From NCBI GenBank assembly GCA_009103225.1, contig RHPI01000890.1:6130-29149 (forward strand): DNA of 23,020 nucleotides, given 5' to 3'. The notes under the pieces are model-generated. The model did not search any database, was not told the origin of the DNA, and saw nothing but the letters and a program-made list of their open reading frames with translations. Positions within the stretch are counted from its first letter, which is position 1. Every line of letters begins with the position of its first letter. This DNA comes from Chlorokybus atmophyticus. Lineage: Eukaryota > Streptophyta > Chlorokybophyceae > Chlorokybales > Chlorokybaceae. The position numbers were made by a program, and so were the translations under genes. Of this stretch, positions 9,519 through 18,277 are shown in pieces.

Positions 9519-11015
9519 TTTCACATTCATGTTGGCCTGTTGAATCCCGACATGTCCATTGGGTTTGTGGCGCATCCTGTGCCCATGGCTCACGAGCTCC
9601 GTGACGAGTCTGCGATTGAGGGTGGCGTGGAAAGTGCACCCAATACCACCTTGTTATCCCCCATGGCTTCCCCTGCTCCATGCAGCCCATGGGCCATGGC
9701 GATAAGTCGCTGTCTTTTATTATTGTGCCTTGGTAACAATGCGTCTGGCACATGCATAAGCTTATATTCGTCCTTTGCAACATTGTGAGCCATCTTATCC
9801 TGGATCATATATACAGCCCCCCTTACTGCATGCACAAGTGGTCTCACCTACCGCACCCGCTCCCCTCGCAGTCAGAGCGCATCCACCTTCCGCGGCACCA
9901 GTCCTTCATGCACTGCTGTCTCCTCCACGAGCAGCACCGGTGACTGCGTGGCAACAATACTTGTTGCCGCAACCGGCGAGACCACAGCATGATGCAACAA
10001 CCGATGTAGCTTTTGCACCTACCTTACCCCACCCGCTGCAAGTTGAAGCCGGCACTCTGCCCCAAGCTCAAGTACTTTATTAGTCACTGTGACTCTTGCC
10101 GTCGACTGTTGGACACACCATTTGAGTGCTGTATGCGCATGCAGCAGGGGTCACCACCCGTTAGCAAATCATCAGAAGAGCTGGCCGCAACTTGCGTACA
10201 GCCATCAGTCACGCTAAGTGGCCACCTCGCCTCATGGGATCACTTCAATGTGCCAACGGATGGTAATCGCTTCTACCATTGTGTGTTTCGCGCCAGGCCA
10301 TCCATAGCGCAAAGTGTCCTGGATGATCAGAAGTGCCCCAGCTCGAGCAGATTGTGGGCCATGCTGGACACACCATGGACGACGGCAAGAAGGGGGACAC
10401 TCTCCGCAAAATCACCGCCAAGGCTGTCGATGCAAGCGTGGCGAGCAAAATCCTAGAGTTCTGTAGAGCTATTAATGCCGTGGGAGAGATGGCGCAGTAT
10501 TACGACAAACTGCCTGTGACCATGTTGGCTGATGTTAATTGCAACATTGACATAGCCATGGCCAAGGTGCGGAGAAAGATTCGTACGTAAAGCACCTGCA
10601 GATGACTATGTATGCTAACAAGCTAGGCTTGTTGATTGGCTGCGTGACCGTTCAGCGCGAGCATGGGGAGTGGGTGCCACGGCCCGGCAGCGCAGTTTGG
10701 GTTGGAAATGAAGAAGCCCCCAACTCAGTCCTGGTGGTGGGCAACACTGCTTCCAATGAGCCAGAAGCACACTTTTGGCTCCTAAAGCCTGCAAGCACCG
10801 AACAATGGTCGTGGCCTATGCATGCAGTGCGACCGGAGGTTACAGACCTGATCGGAGAGTGGCGGAATGGCGTTGCCAATCCCCAGCTACCACCGGCTGC
10901 TCCCCAGGGTGCTGCGCCAACGCCTCAGGCCCTTGCTTCGTGTGCTAGGCAAGAAATAGCCAACTGTTCTGCACATCCTGCCTCCCTTCAACTACACCCC
11001 ACATGCTCGCAATAA
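9519..11015 (+). pseudogene. plus gene, copy A: exons c-e with an OTU-like protease domain, inactivated
   Basis: Exon c (9519-9701, 61 codons) matches copy B, but its donor reads AT instead of GT. After the intron 9702-9816, exon d (9817-10071) is Pro/Ala-rich. A candidate intron at 10072-10144 joins it in frame to a region resembling an OTU cysteine protease. That region has PTDGNRFYHCVF around 10256-10290, a helical middle, YVKHLQMTMYANKLGLL near 10587-10637, and AHFWLL near 10765-10782. OTU proteases remove ubiquitin-like modifiers and use the Cys of a DGNC motif and a His in an HY/HF motif. Here the Cys position is Arg (CGC at 10268-10270, one transition from TGC) while the His codon (10768-10770) remains. 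Two frame breaks, near 10327 and 10590, are also needed to follow the domain. The family call is from motifs only. Confidence 0.55.
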
Positions 11016-11132
11016 CACTTCAACACCCTCCCTTTCTGCTGCGGAAATTCACTTGCCACCGCACTGTGACCATCCGGAGGCATCTCCATCAAGTATCAGC
11101 AGTAGCTCGCCCTCTCCTCTAGGATTGCCACA

Positions 11133-11462
11133 TTGATCCCAGCCTGTCTTGGTTGGCTTGGTAAAGAGATTGATCGTGGTGTCTTAAAGTTTACGCTGAA
11201 AGATAAAAGCTGCATGCTTGACCTCATGGGGCAACATGAGGTCGTGGAGGAATGGGAGGCAACCAACAAGCGCAAGGCTGTGGAGCAAGAAAATAACGCC
11301 TTACCTCCTCTGAGTGACAGTGCCACGGAGAGCGCCTGCCAGGATGTGCAGGCCGACCACAAAAGAAAGATGAAGATTGTTGGAACAAGGGACGCTGATA
11401 TGACCAAAAAAGCAAAAGTGAGGCATCATTACAATGTAGTTAGAAGAAAAACAGCGCCTTGA
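11133..11462 (+). pseudogene. basic, NLS-like coding segment of unknown family
   Basis: An open frame on the same strand as the OTU region and just downstream of it, preceded by a candidate acceptor (CTCTAG near 11120). It starts with a hydrophobic/charged part (WLGKEIDRGVLKF) and ends with basic clusters (HKRKMK and KKAKVRHH) that resemble nuclear localisation signals. It may be a further exon of the plus gene or an independent remnant. No copy B sequence is available to test conservation. 11016-11132 shows nothing clear. Confidence 0.3.
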
Positions 11463-11510
11463 AGCCTTACTGGGCTGACTGTATATCCTGAGTAGGCACA
11501 TGCGGGTTTA

Positions 11511-12178
11511 CAGTGCCATGTGGCTGCTCAACATTGTCCAGAGAGACAGCCGGTGCGGCATGAGCTGCATAAGCTTAAACCACCAACGCGCAGACGCTTT
11601 GAGGGGCTGACTCGCAGTGCAAAGGAGTTAATCGCCCTCCAATACGCTCAAGACGCGCTGCATTACCGCATGCGGCATGCCTCAAAGTGGGTGACGAAAG
11701 TATGCAATGAGTGGGAGCAAATGCGGTGAGTGCGGTCTAAATGGTCCTTTAGGGATTGGCCATGGTTGGAACCCAAACACGACATGGCCAACTGTATGTT
11801 GTTGCCCCTCGCCGTCCTCGATATGATGGTGTTGTTGCTGCCGCAGCAACCCGGCAATGTGCAAGAGCTATCCGCGGAGCACAACTTTGATCTGCTGCAA
11901 CAGATGTACCTATTGATGTTGACTGATGCGGGTCGAGATGTGTGCCACTACCAGAGCAATATATTGGGTGGCAAGTAAAACCATTCGAGCTGTACTTGGC
12001 ATGCTTTGGGTGGCAGCGGCTGTATGTCATACGGCACGTCGAACTGATTCTTTGAAAGCTTGGCGAAGATGATAATGCGGGCGAGTACACGAGTGACGAC
12101 AGCCAAGTCGAGGGCCTGAATGAACGCATGCACGAGACCCCGCCAAGACTAGCAGGTGGTGTATGGCGGCAGATGAGC
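11511..12178 (+). pseudogene. series of exon-like open segments, unknown family
   Basis: Three consecutive plus-strand segments look like exons. The first, to 11729, follows a TTTACAG acceptor, is Arg/Lys-rich and ends at a GGTGAGT donor. The second, about 11755-11978, encodes MANCMLLPLAVLDMMVLLL, then an acidic/amphipathic part. The third, about 11985-12178, has one in-frame TGA near 12053 and ends at CAG|GTAATT. They may be the 3' part of the plus gene. The internal stop and the unplaced acceptors argue that the copy is decayed. Protein family not recognised. From 12179 to 12330 I see no gene. Confidence 0.3.
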
Positions 12179-12330
12179 GTCAGGTAATTGAGCAGGCAGT
12201 GGAGCGTTATGCTGCGCCATTCATATGAGAATCGCTGCGCCTGCAACGCAATAACAGAGTTTGGTGGCAGAGGCAGCTTGCACACCCGCGTGCACCATGC
12301 GTGCTGAATTGTCGCATCGAAAAGCCCCCC

Positions 12331-12613
12331 CCCGCTTCATTGACATGATCATGGTGTCGATTTCTCTGAGGTACTCTTCATGCGTGTCGATGCTGGCAAC
12401 TAGGAGAGGGTCTCCATCTTTGCCCTTTAAGATGCACTCCACCTGCGTAGTTTACAGGCATATCTTAGTGGCATTGGAAGCCATTATTCACTACAACGTG
12501 TCTGCAAGCCTGTAGTTTGGGGCTACAGCATTCCTTAATTGCTAGTGATTCATTTTAAAGTGCTCAGCGTAAGCAACAAGTATGCGAGGTGGTTCACTGT
12601 CAACTGCCGAAAA
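12331..12613 (+). repeat. exact 283-bp duplicate of 1590-1872
   Basis: Every base of 12331-12613 matches 1590-1872, including the copy A-specific CTGAGC in place of the GTGAGC donor. It therefore carries a fragment of the last two exons of the copy A minus gene. The left edge is a C9 run and the right edge is an N, so the duplication is probably an assembly join and not biology. Confidence 0.9.
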
Positions 12614-13101
12614 NAATAAATTAAAGAAGCTACAAGCTTGTCCCTGCTGCAAGCAACCTCACCCGTGTTGGTCGCCACGCCTGCTGCAAGACGCCAATGT
12701 GTCGGCGGTGATTTGGCCTCCGCCTTCATGACAATTGTGCATGTAGTATAGTTTTGTGTTGGACACCTGTGAACCATGTAGGTACATGTATAGTTGTAGC
12801 ATGGTGCATAGTGCACCCGGGATCTGCTGTTATCAGAAGCATTGGCTGTGCATGTGTATGATAACAGCCCGGCGCATGAGTCAGTGCTGCATGGCTTGCA
12901 TACTATCACAATCGTAAAGTATTACTGTGCTGTTATTCCATGGCACCCAGAGCGCGGTTCGAGTTTGTTGCTGTCAACCACGCTCTGAACCAGTAAGGTA
13001 TGCGAGTATCCTTGTACTGTAGTACCATTAATGGATGGAGTATCATTCATGTTTATGTAGTAGCATGCATGGTAATGTAATACCATCCATGGTACAATTG
13101 T
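12614..13101. other. ambiguous base and stretch without a recognised gene
   Basis: 12614 is N. The following ~490 bp hold no convincing coding region. Short imperfect repeats around ACCATCCATGG and ATGGATGG occur at 13020-13095. They resemble the ACCATCCAT half-sites in the divergent spacer near 3387 and 3277, which hints that this is the upstream region of the gene starting near 13203. Confidence 0.5.
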
Positions 13102-13159
13102 GCTTCACTTGAAGTGTGACTCATTTAAGGTTCGTAAGCTGGCGAACCTAAAGTGAAGC
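13102..13159. repeat. nested inverted repeats upstream of 13203
   Basis: GCTTCACTT (13102-13110) pairs with AAGTGAAGC (13151-13159). Inside it AGGTTCG (13128-13134) pairs with CGAACCT (13143-13149) around an 8-base loop. A cruciform or operator-like role is possible but unproven. Confidence 0.65.
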
Positions 13160-13202
13160 TCATACCATAAAGTCTCGCTCAGTTTGTGAGCAGCCGTGCC
13201 AG

Positions 13203-13796
13203 TTGATAGTATGCATGATGTTGGCGGCAGCAGTTGAATCCCCCTCTACTAAGAGACCATGTTTGGTGTGCCCACAATGCAATGCGTATGTATGTGCCAA
13301 TGGCCGTAGGCAGCAAATGCGAGCACACTTTACGGAATGCCAGCGAGTGCAGACAGTGTGCCACGGTTTTAGTGCTGCTTGCTGGCGTCACACGACACAC
13401 AACGTCGACATGTTTTGCTGCCGCCTCGGCAAAGTGCTGTGCAAGGAACCCGGTTTTTCCATTGCGTGCAGTGCGTGTGCGAATCGTGCTCGAGCTCATG
13501 CTTCGAGTGGCGAGGGGAACCCATGCGCTTCTTCACATGGACAACCCCGGGACATGTGGTTAATGGACAGGTGGTGGATGCTGTGGAGGTAATTCGGCAA
13601 AGTGGACAGCGATGCATTACTGCATGTTACGTTGGGCGTATGCTTATTTTATGCATGTTCAAGCTGTTGACGCCTATAGAGCAGTCTTTCATGGTGTGGG
13701 CGTGGGCAGTTCCACCCCCTGGCCGCTGTAGAGGAGGCAGACCATCAACCGTTAAACAGCGCACTGCATCGGACGCGGAACGCACTGGCAGTCAAG
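13203..13796 (+). pseudogene. Cys/His-rich (zinc-binding-like) coding remnant, frameshifted
   Basis: The first frame reads CLVCPQC, then C-X12-H-X4-C, a zinc-finger-like spacing, over about 13258-13350. From about 13440 the better protein is in another frame, with FHCVQCVCESCSSSCFEW and then a less Cys-rich part to about 13700. Together they suggest one Cys-rich domain split by a frameshift near 13400-13440. It lies upstream of, and in the same direction as, the Tudor-like segment, so both may belong to one gene. No exact family can be named. Confidence 0.35.
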
Positions 13797-14111
13797 TTGG
13801 GATGCGAGCAGCTCATTGGTGTGAGTGTCATGGTGCATTGGCCGCTGCATGGTGACTGGTATGCGGGCGTTGTGGAATCATTGAAGCAAGCTTCAGGACA
13901 GCATCGCTTCTTGACGAGCAAGATTGGGGACGCATCATATATGCATGGTGCAATGCAACATGGCTGTGCAGGGCAGCACCATATAATATTTGATGATGGT
14001 AATCGACCACAAATTATCAACTTCAAAGGCCACAACATATTCGCGTACACATCAGTTGACGGGGCACGCCATATTCTGCGCGCCGGAGGGGAGAATGTCA
14101 GCGCAAAGTAA
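13797..14111 (+). CDS. Tudor/Agenet-like domain segment
   Basis: The 104-residue frame contains GVSVMVHWPLHGDWYAGVV followed by HHIIFDDGNRPQIINF. This is the pattern of Tudor-type beta-barrels: a first strand with a conserved W and an xWYxGxV turn, then a strand ending YDDGD. Such domains read methylated lysine or arginine, and they occur in chromatin proteins and some transposon proteins. The true start is probably upstream, since a related frame (SDAERTGSQ) runs into it with a frame change near 13795. It ends at TAA, 3' to 3' with the minus-strand segment that follows. The family call is tentative. Confidence 0.45.
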   Translation: MGCEQLIGVSVMVHWPLHGDWYAGVVESLKQASGQHRFLTSKIGDASYMHGAMQHGCAGQHHIIFDDGNRPQIINFKGHNIFAYTSVDGARHILRAGGENVSAK

Positions 14112-14119
14112 GATCGGAT

Positions 14120-14514
14120 GGCATCATTGTTAGTTCTTGGCCAGCACCACGGCCAGCCTTGACCACATACACGCCATTTGACAACAAGCTTAAACGCATT
14201 GTCGGCGAATGGAGTCTTCAGGACGACTTGGCGGCTACGTGCAAAACCGCTCCAATACGGGCTGGACTCCCTCATTGTCAGCACATCCATCCGTAGCAAA
14301 CTGTCCATCCTTTCCATTACATTATAGCACTGCTGCCGCGCCTGCGCAATGATCGAGCGCATCTTGGGATCCACGACCATGCCATCCTCTCTCACATATT
14401 TCGCACAGCTCCATGCCTTCAGGATGCGCGCATGGTAGTCCCGGTTGCCACCACACGCCCACTGTTTGATATTTTTGGCGTACGTTTGCTCAATGCGATA
14501 TGATGCGATATGAT
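14120..14514 (-). pseudogene. minus-strand coding remnant, truncated at the copy C junction
   Basis: About 130 codons are open on the minus strand with protein-like composition (YHARILKAWSCAKYVRED, then DPKMRSIIAQARQQCYNVM). The start is lost at 14515, where inverted copy C begins. The frame is open on into 14698 only because it reads through antisense copy C sequence. It is convergent with the Tudor-like gene. The family is not recognised. It could instead be a chance antisense frame. Confidence 0.3.
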
Positions 14515-14629
14515 GCTGGCACAACCGTTTGAGGAGGAAGAGCAAGCTCCGGCGTCTCCTCCACAGGCCCCAGCGCGTGGTGCTTTGTTCCGTAATGACG
14601 AGCAAAGCGATGATGGAGAGGAGCTGTAG
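14515..14629 (+). pseudogene. C-terminal fragment of the minus gene in copy C
   Basis: The last 37 codons of the gene end at TAG (14627-14629), with the acidic tail PFEEEEQAPASPPQAP and DDGEEL as in copy B. Everything upstream is lost at the 14515 junction. Because copy C is inverted, the fragment reads on the plus strand. Confidence 0.85.
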
Positions 14630-14977
14630 CGCAGTTGGCAGTCCGTTTAGCTGGTAGTGTACATAGCTACAAGGCTCTTGTGACTGAGTGTTGTGCATCT
14701 TAAACCAGCTCAGTCAATCGTCATTATGCTCATGCACATCAATACTTGCATCCCTATGATATACAACAGAACTGCATTTGAGTCACATAATTGAACTACA
14801 AGCCTTGGCAAGTGACTGAGAGACACTGTACACATTTCAGGTACATGTACATAGCACATAACAATGCTGGAAGTCAGTGTCAGTCGCGTGTAGTCAAGCT
14901 ATGCAAGTACATATGACGACAGTTAGGCATTAGTCACCTTCAGTTGTTAAAGAATGCCTTATTTTATCGATAATTAC

Positions 14978-15236
14978 CTAGTTGGTGCTTGTGAATTAGG
15001 CTTAGTCGCCTGCGCTGGTCTGGTGTGTAACCTGCAGGTGCCTGTCACATAGGCTGAGTCACCTAAGTTAGACTAATGTGTAACTTACAGGTGCCCGTTG
15101 ATTAGTTGTAGTCACCTAATAAGGCCTGATGTGTAACTAACAGTTGCCTGTAATTTACACAAAGTCATTTGTTAAAGCCTGGTAGGTAACTAACAGGCGC
15201 CTGTTAGTTAGGCATAGTCAACTGTTAAAGACTAGA
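14978..15236 (-). repeat. 53-bp minisatellite, copy C
   Basis: Inverted counterpart of the array at 17667-17933, about five diverged units of the TAACTTACAGGTGCC type. Confidence 0.85.
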
Positions 15237-15287
15237 TTGTAACAAACCGGGCCTCATAGTAACGAAAGTCACTAATAGGTCCCTGTA

Positions 15288-15500
15288 TCAACATAACAGG
15301 TGGCCTGAGCCACGACAGTCTAAATTAGTGTCCTCAGGTGCACGGCCGTTGCCAATAATTAGTCGGCCGGCAGGGAAAACATATTGCGACGTTAATGCTC
15401 TTTTCCGGAGCAAGTACGGCTTGCGCGGTTGTATGGCAAAGAACATGCCGCTAGTGGCTTCAATCTCCAGTACAATGGTGATGAGCACAGCTTTGGCCAT
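15288..15500 (-). CDS. small conserved open frame of the left extension, copy C
   Basis: 70 codons beginning MAKAVLITIVLEIEATSGMF, open in both copies B and C despite several differences between them. Copy A keeps only the last part, with in-frame stops. No family is recognised. It could be an exon, or chance openness in a recently duplicated stretch. Confidence 0.2.
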   Translation of the reverse strand: MAKAVLITIVLEIEATSGMFFAIQPRKPYLLRKRALTSQYVFPAGRLIIGNGRAPEDTNLDCRGSGHLLC

Positions 15501-15830
15501 CCTTCCATGGGCAATTACTGGAAGGATGTTGTAGTGGATTAAAGGAGAGAGGTGGGGGAAGCGTCCTACTTGGCGCTTGCCATTCCGTACAGTGACAAGA
15601 CCACGCTAGACAGCGCGGGCAAGCGCTCTGGCTACCGTCTGATGGCGTCGCTTGCTTAACTATAGTTGGCACATACATGCTAACAACATGGGGGTCGTTA
15701 TGATAGCGCTTCTGCCGGTGGTTCACGCAGTGGCGAGGCATCCCACCTGATCGCAGGGCAAGGAATCGTTTCTAATTCGAAAACGTGCGATTTTTCATGA
15801 CGCTTTCATGTAGTGTTAGGGGATGTAAAG

Positions 15831-16624
15831 TGGTTGGACAGAAATCTACTGTGCTTGTGGGTGCCTTGAAGTGCAAAACCCGTAGAGTCGCCTGGCATGC
15901 ATGCAGCCTGTGCACATCTGGTTGTGAGCAAATGTCGGTGGCTTTTGTGTAAAACATAAAAGCAACACCAAAGACGTGCCTGGCCTGCAAAATCTGTCTC
16001 GTGGATGGACGCATGCGTGCCTTCGCAACGTCTATACATATACATCTATACACAGCAGCAAGCAGGTGGTCAATGATGCCTCCCAGCACATGCATTGCGT
16101 CAGGGGCAAGGCAAGAGTAGCAGTCAGCTCCCAGCGCTCGCGACTGTTAAATGCAACCCCACAGTGCATTCCGTTGCCAAACCACATTGCATGGTTACAT
16201 GAACAGCCATTCATCTTCACGAATGCCGGTAATTTGACCATTATCTCCTCTACATGCATGACTGCTTTTTGAAAGCCTTGGCTGTCTAGCATGCATTCTT
16301 AACATCGCTAGGCAAGTCCGCCGCAATTGTTGTATTGCTAGTGTGTAGAAAGCCTCGGTCTTTAAATTTGCGTTCTCATCCATCTCCAACAGATTTAATT
16401 TGATGACGAGGCAAACATCGCAAGGATGCCGTATTTGGTTGCCCAGTATTGTTTGTGCGAGTGTGTGTAGCAGTATCCTGCAACACGACAAACTCAGATG
16501 CTCCACTGCCAACATCCTCCGTGCACTCTTTGCCGGCAGGCTGCATCAGGTTACAACCATGCATGCCCACTACCTGCAAGTTGCTGATGTAGATAGCAAG
16601 TGCAGGAAACACACGACGCTCGAT
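15831..16624. other. spacer between inverted copies C and B
   Basis: Unique within this window. Together with 17023-17069 it formed an ~840-bp spacer before the solo LTR inserted. It has no repeat structure beyond several GCATGC motifs. A possible minus-strand exon is listed separately. Confidence 0.6.
16195..16515 (-). CDS. possible exon in the spacer, unknown
   Basis: A 106-codon minus-strand frame has a helical, protein-like centre (VIKLNLLEMDENANLKTEAF). No domain is recognised and there is no second copy to test conservation. It may be a chance frame. Confidence 0.2.
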   Translation of the reverse strand: MLAVEHLSLSCCRILLHTLAQTILGNQIRHPCDVCLVIKLNLLEMDENANLKTEAFYTLAIQQLRRTCLAMLRMHARQPRLSKSSHACRGDNGQITGIREDEWLFM

Positions 16625-17022
16625 TGTTGAAGGACTAGCATGCACATGTAGCTGAGGCAAGCATGGACACACAGAGACAGAGCTACCGCCACTAGAGCAT
16701 ACACAGGTCACATCACATTCATCTATTACCAGCCAGCTACATACACGTCTACATTTGCAAGCACTGCGTAAGCTATACTCAGCCTTTTCACGCGCTCCAA
16801 GCTGCGCTGTCTGTACAACTAGAGCTTTTCAACAAGCTCTCACACGCCCAATATGATTAACTATACGCAGAGATACAAAGCAGTTAGTAAGGCTCCAGTC
16901 TGGAATCCGGAGTCTGGTCCGACGGTGTCGTCTTGCTAAGTTCAGACCTAGTGCTCGTCCTTACGAACCTCTACTCATGTGTCGAGGGTCGGTGCTGATC
17001 GTATTTAAAAGTACTCTCAACA
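16625..17022 (-). repeat. solo LTR of the copia-2 family
   Basis: 398 bp, starting TGTTGAAGG and ending CTCAACA. It is the reverse complement of the copia-2 LTR (21208-21632) with many substitutions and a ~27-bp deletion near the LTR promoter. Flanks are TCGAT (16620-16624) and TTGAT (17023-17027), a target-site duplication with one C/T change. No internal sequence is present, so it arose by LTR-LTR recombination. Its decay shows that it is older than copia-1. Confidence 0.92.
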
Positions 17023-17400
17023 TTGATGCCATTCATGTCGATGAGCTGCCAACCTTCCCAGCTCGCCCGCTTTACATCCCCTAACACTACATGAAAAGCG
17101 TCATGAAAAATCGCACGTTTTCGAATTAGAAACGATTCCTTGCCCTGCGCTCAGGTGGGATGCCCTGCCACTGCGTGAATCACCGGCAGAAGCGCTATCA
17201 TAACAACCCCCATGTTGTTAGCATAGATGTGCCAACCATAGTTAAGCAAGCGACGCCATCAGACGGTAGCCAGAGCGCTTGCCCGCGCTGTCTAGCGTGG
17301 TCTTGTCACTGTACGGAATGGCAAGCGCCAAGTAGGACGCTTCCCCCACCTCTCTCCTTTAATCCACCACAACATCCTTCCGGTAATTGCCCGTGGAAGA

Positions 17401-17607
17401 ATGGCCAAAGCTGTGCTCATCACCATTGTACTGGAGATCGAAGCCACTAGCGGCATGTTCTTTGCCATACAACCGCGCAAGCCGTACTTGCTCCGAAAAA
17501 GAGCATTAATGTCGCAATATGTTTTCCCTGCCGGCCGACTAAATATTGGCAACGGCCGTGCACCTGAGGACACTAATTTAGACTGTCGTGGCTCAGGCCA
17601 CCTGTAA
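17401..17607 (+). CDS. small conserved open frame of the left extension, copy B
   Basis: 68 codons, counterpart of 15288-15500 and open over the same stretch (ending around NLDCRGSGHL). It lies upstream of the minisatellite. Family not recognised and coding status doubtful. Confidence 0.2.
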   Translation: MAKAVLITIVLEIEATSGMFFAIQPRKPYLLRKRALMSQYVFPAGRLNIGNGRAPEDTNLDCRGSGHL

Positions 17608-17666
17608 TCTTGATACAGGGACCTAATAGTAACTTTCGTTACTATGAGGCCCTTTTTGTTACAATT

Positions 17667-17933
17667 TAGTCTTTAACAGTTGACTATGCCTAACTAACAG
17701 GCGCCGGTTAGTTACCTACCAGGCTTTAACAAATGACTTTGTGTAATTTACAGGCAACTGTTAGTTACACATGAGGCCTTATTAGGTGACTACAACTAAT
17801 CAACGGGCACCTGTAAGTTACACATTAGTCTAACTTAGGTGACTCAGCCTATGTGACAGGCACCTGCAGGTTACACACCAGTCCAGCGCAGGCGACTAAG
17901 CCTAATTCACAAGCACCAACTAGGTAATTATCG
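17667..17933 (+). repeat. 53-bp minisatellite, copy B
   Basis: Five units of 52-53 bp, each with (T)TAACA..TGACT then GGCACCTGTAAGTTACACA. It corresponds to 652-963 and, inverted, to 14978-15236. Confidence 0.88.
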
Positions 17934-18277
17934 ACAAAATAAGGCATTCTTTAACAACTGAAGGTGACTAATGCCTAACTGTCGTCATATGTATTTGCAT
18001 AGCTTGACTACACGCGACTGTCACTGACTTCCAGCATTGTTATGTGCCTGTGCTGTGTACATGTACCTGAAATGTGTACAGTGTCTCTCAATCACTTGCC
18101 AAGGCTTGTAGTTCAATTATGTGACTCGAATGCAGTTCTGTTGTATATCATAGGGATGCAAGTATTGATGTGCATGAGCATAATGACGATTGACTGAGCT
18201 GGTTTAAGATGCACAACACTCAGTCACAAGAGCCTTGTAGCTATGTACACTACCAGCTAAACGGACTGCCAACTGCG

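Larger units (their letters stand above)
482..9832 (+). repeat. long two-gene repeat, copy A (interrupted by copia-1)
   Basis: From about 482 this region aligns colinearly with 17500-21207 (copy B) once copia-1 (4335-9391) is removed. Shared landmarks in order are the 53-bp minisatellite, the minus-strand gene, the divergent spacer (deleted in B) and exons a-d of the plus-strand gene. Alignment stops at 9832 only because copia-2 interrupts copy B at the equivalent base. Copy A probably continues at least to 11015 and possibly to 14514. Substitutions and small indels are frequent, so the duplication is older than copia-1, whose LTRs are nearly identical. The class is unrecognised and no terminal inverted repeats or transposase were found. 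Confidence 0.85.
14515..15830 (-). repeat. copy C: inverted fragment of the long repeat
   Basis: 14515-15830 is the reverse complement of 17070-18392 in copy B, with scattered substitutions and small indels. It contains the last part of the minus gene, the 53-bp minisatellite and the ~430 bp left extension that copy A lacks. C and B form a head-to-head inverted repeat with a 1239-bp spacer. The outer edge at 14515 cuts the C-terminal exon, so C is truncated there. Confidence 0.95.

Noticed and set aside
12550-12909. 119-codon minus-strand frame
   Set aside because: It contains the N at 12614 and begins outside the duplicated exon fragment. It is an artefact of the junction.
14627-14641. tRNA A-box-like string (TAGCGCAGTTGGCAG), also in the other copies of the exon end
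   Set aside because: No B box, no cloverleaf and no acceptor stem follow. The string overlaps the stop codon of the minus gene.
13745-14698. 317-codon minus-strand open frame
   Set aside because: It starts in antisense copy C, crosses the 14515 breakpoint and then runs antisense to the Tudor-like frame. Only the 14120-14514 part might be coding.
17160-17450. 96-codon His/Cys-rich frame in the left extension
   Set aside because: Copy C (15460-15741) also keeps it open, but the adjacent frame with MAKAVLITIV is open too. The composition is unconvincing and nothing supports either as a gene.
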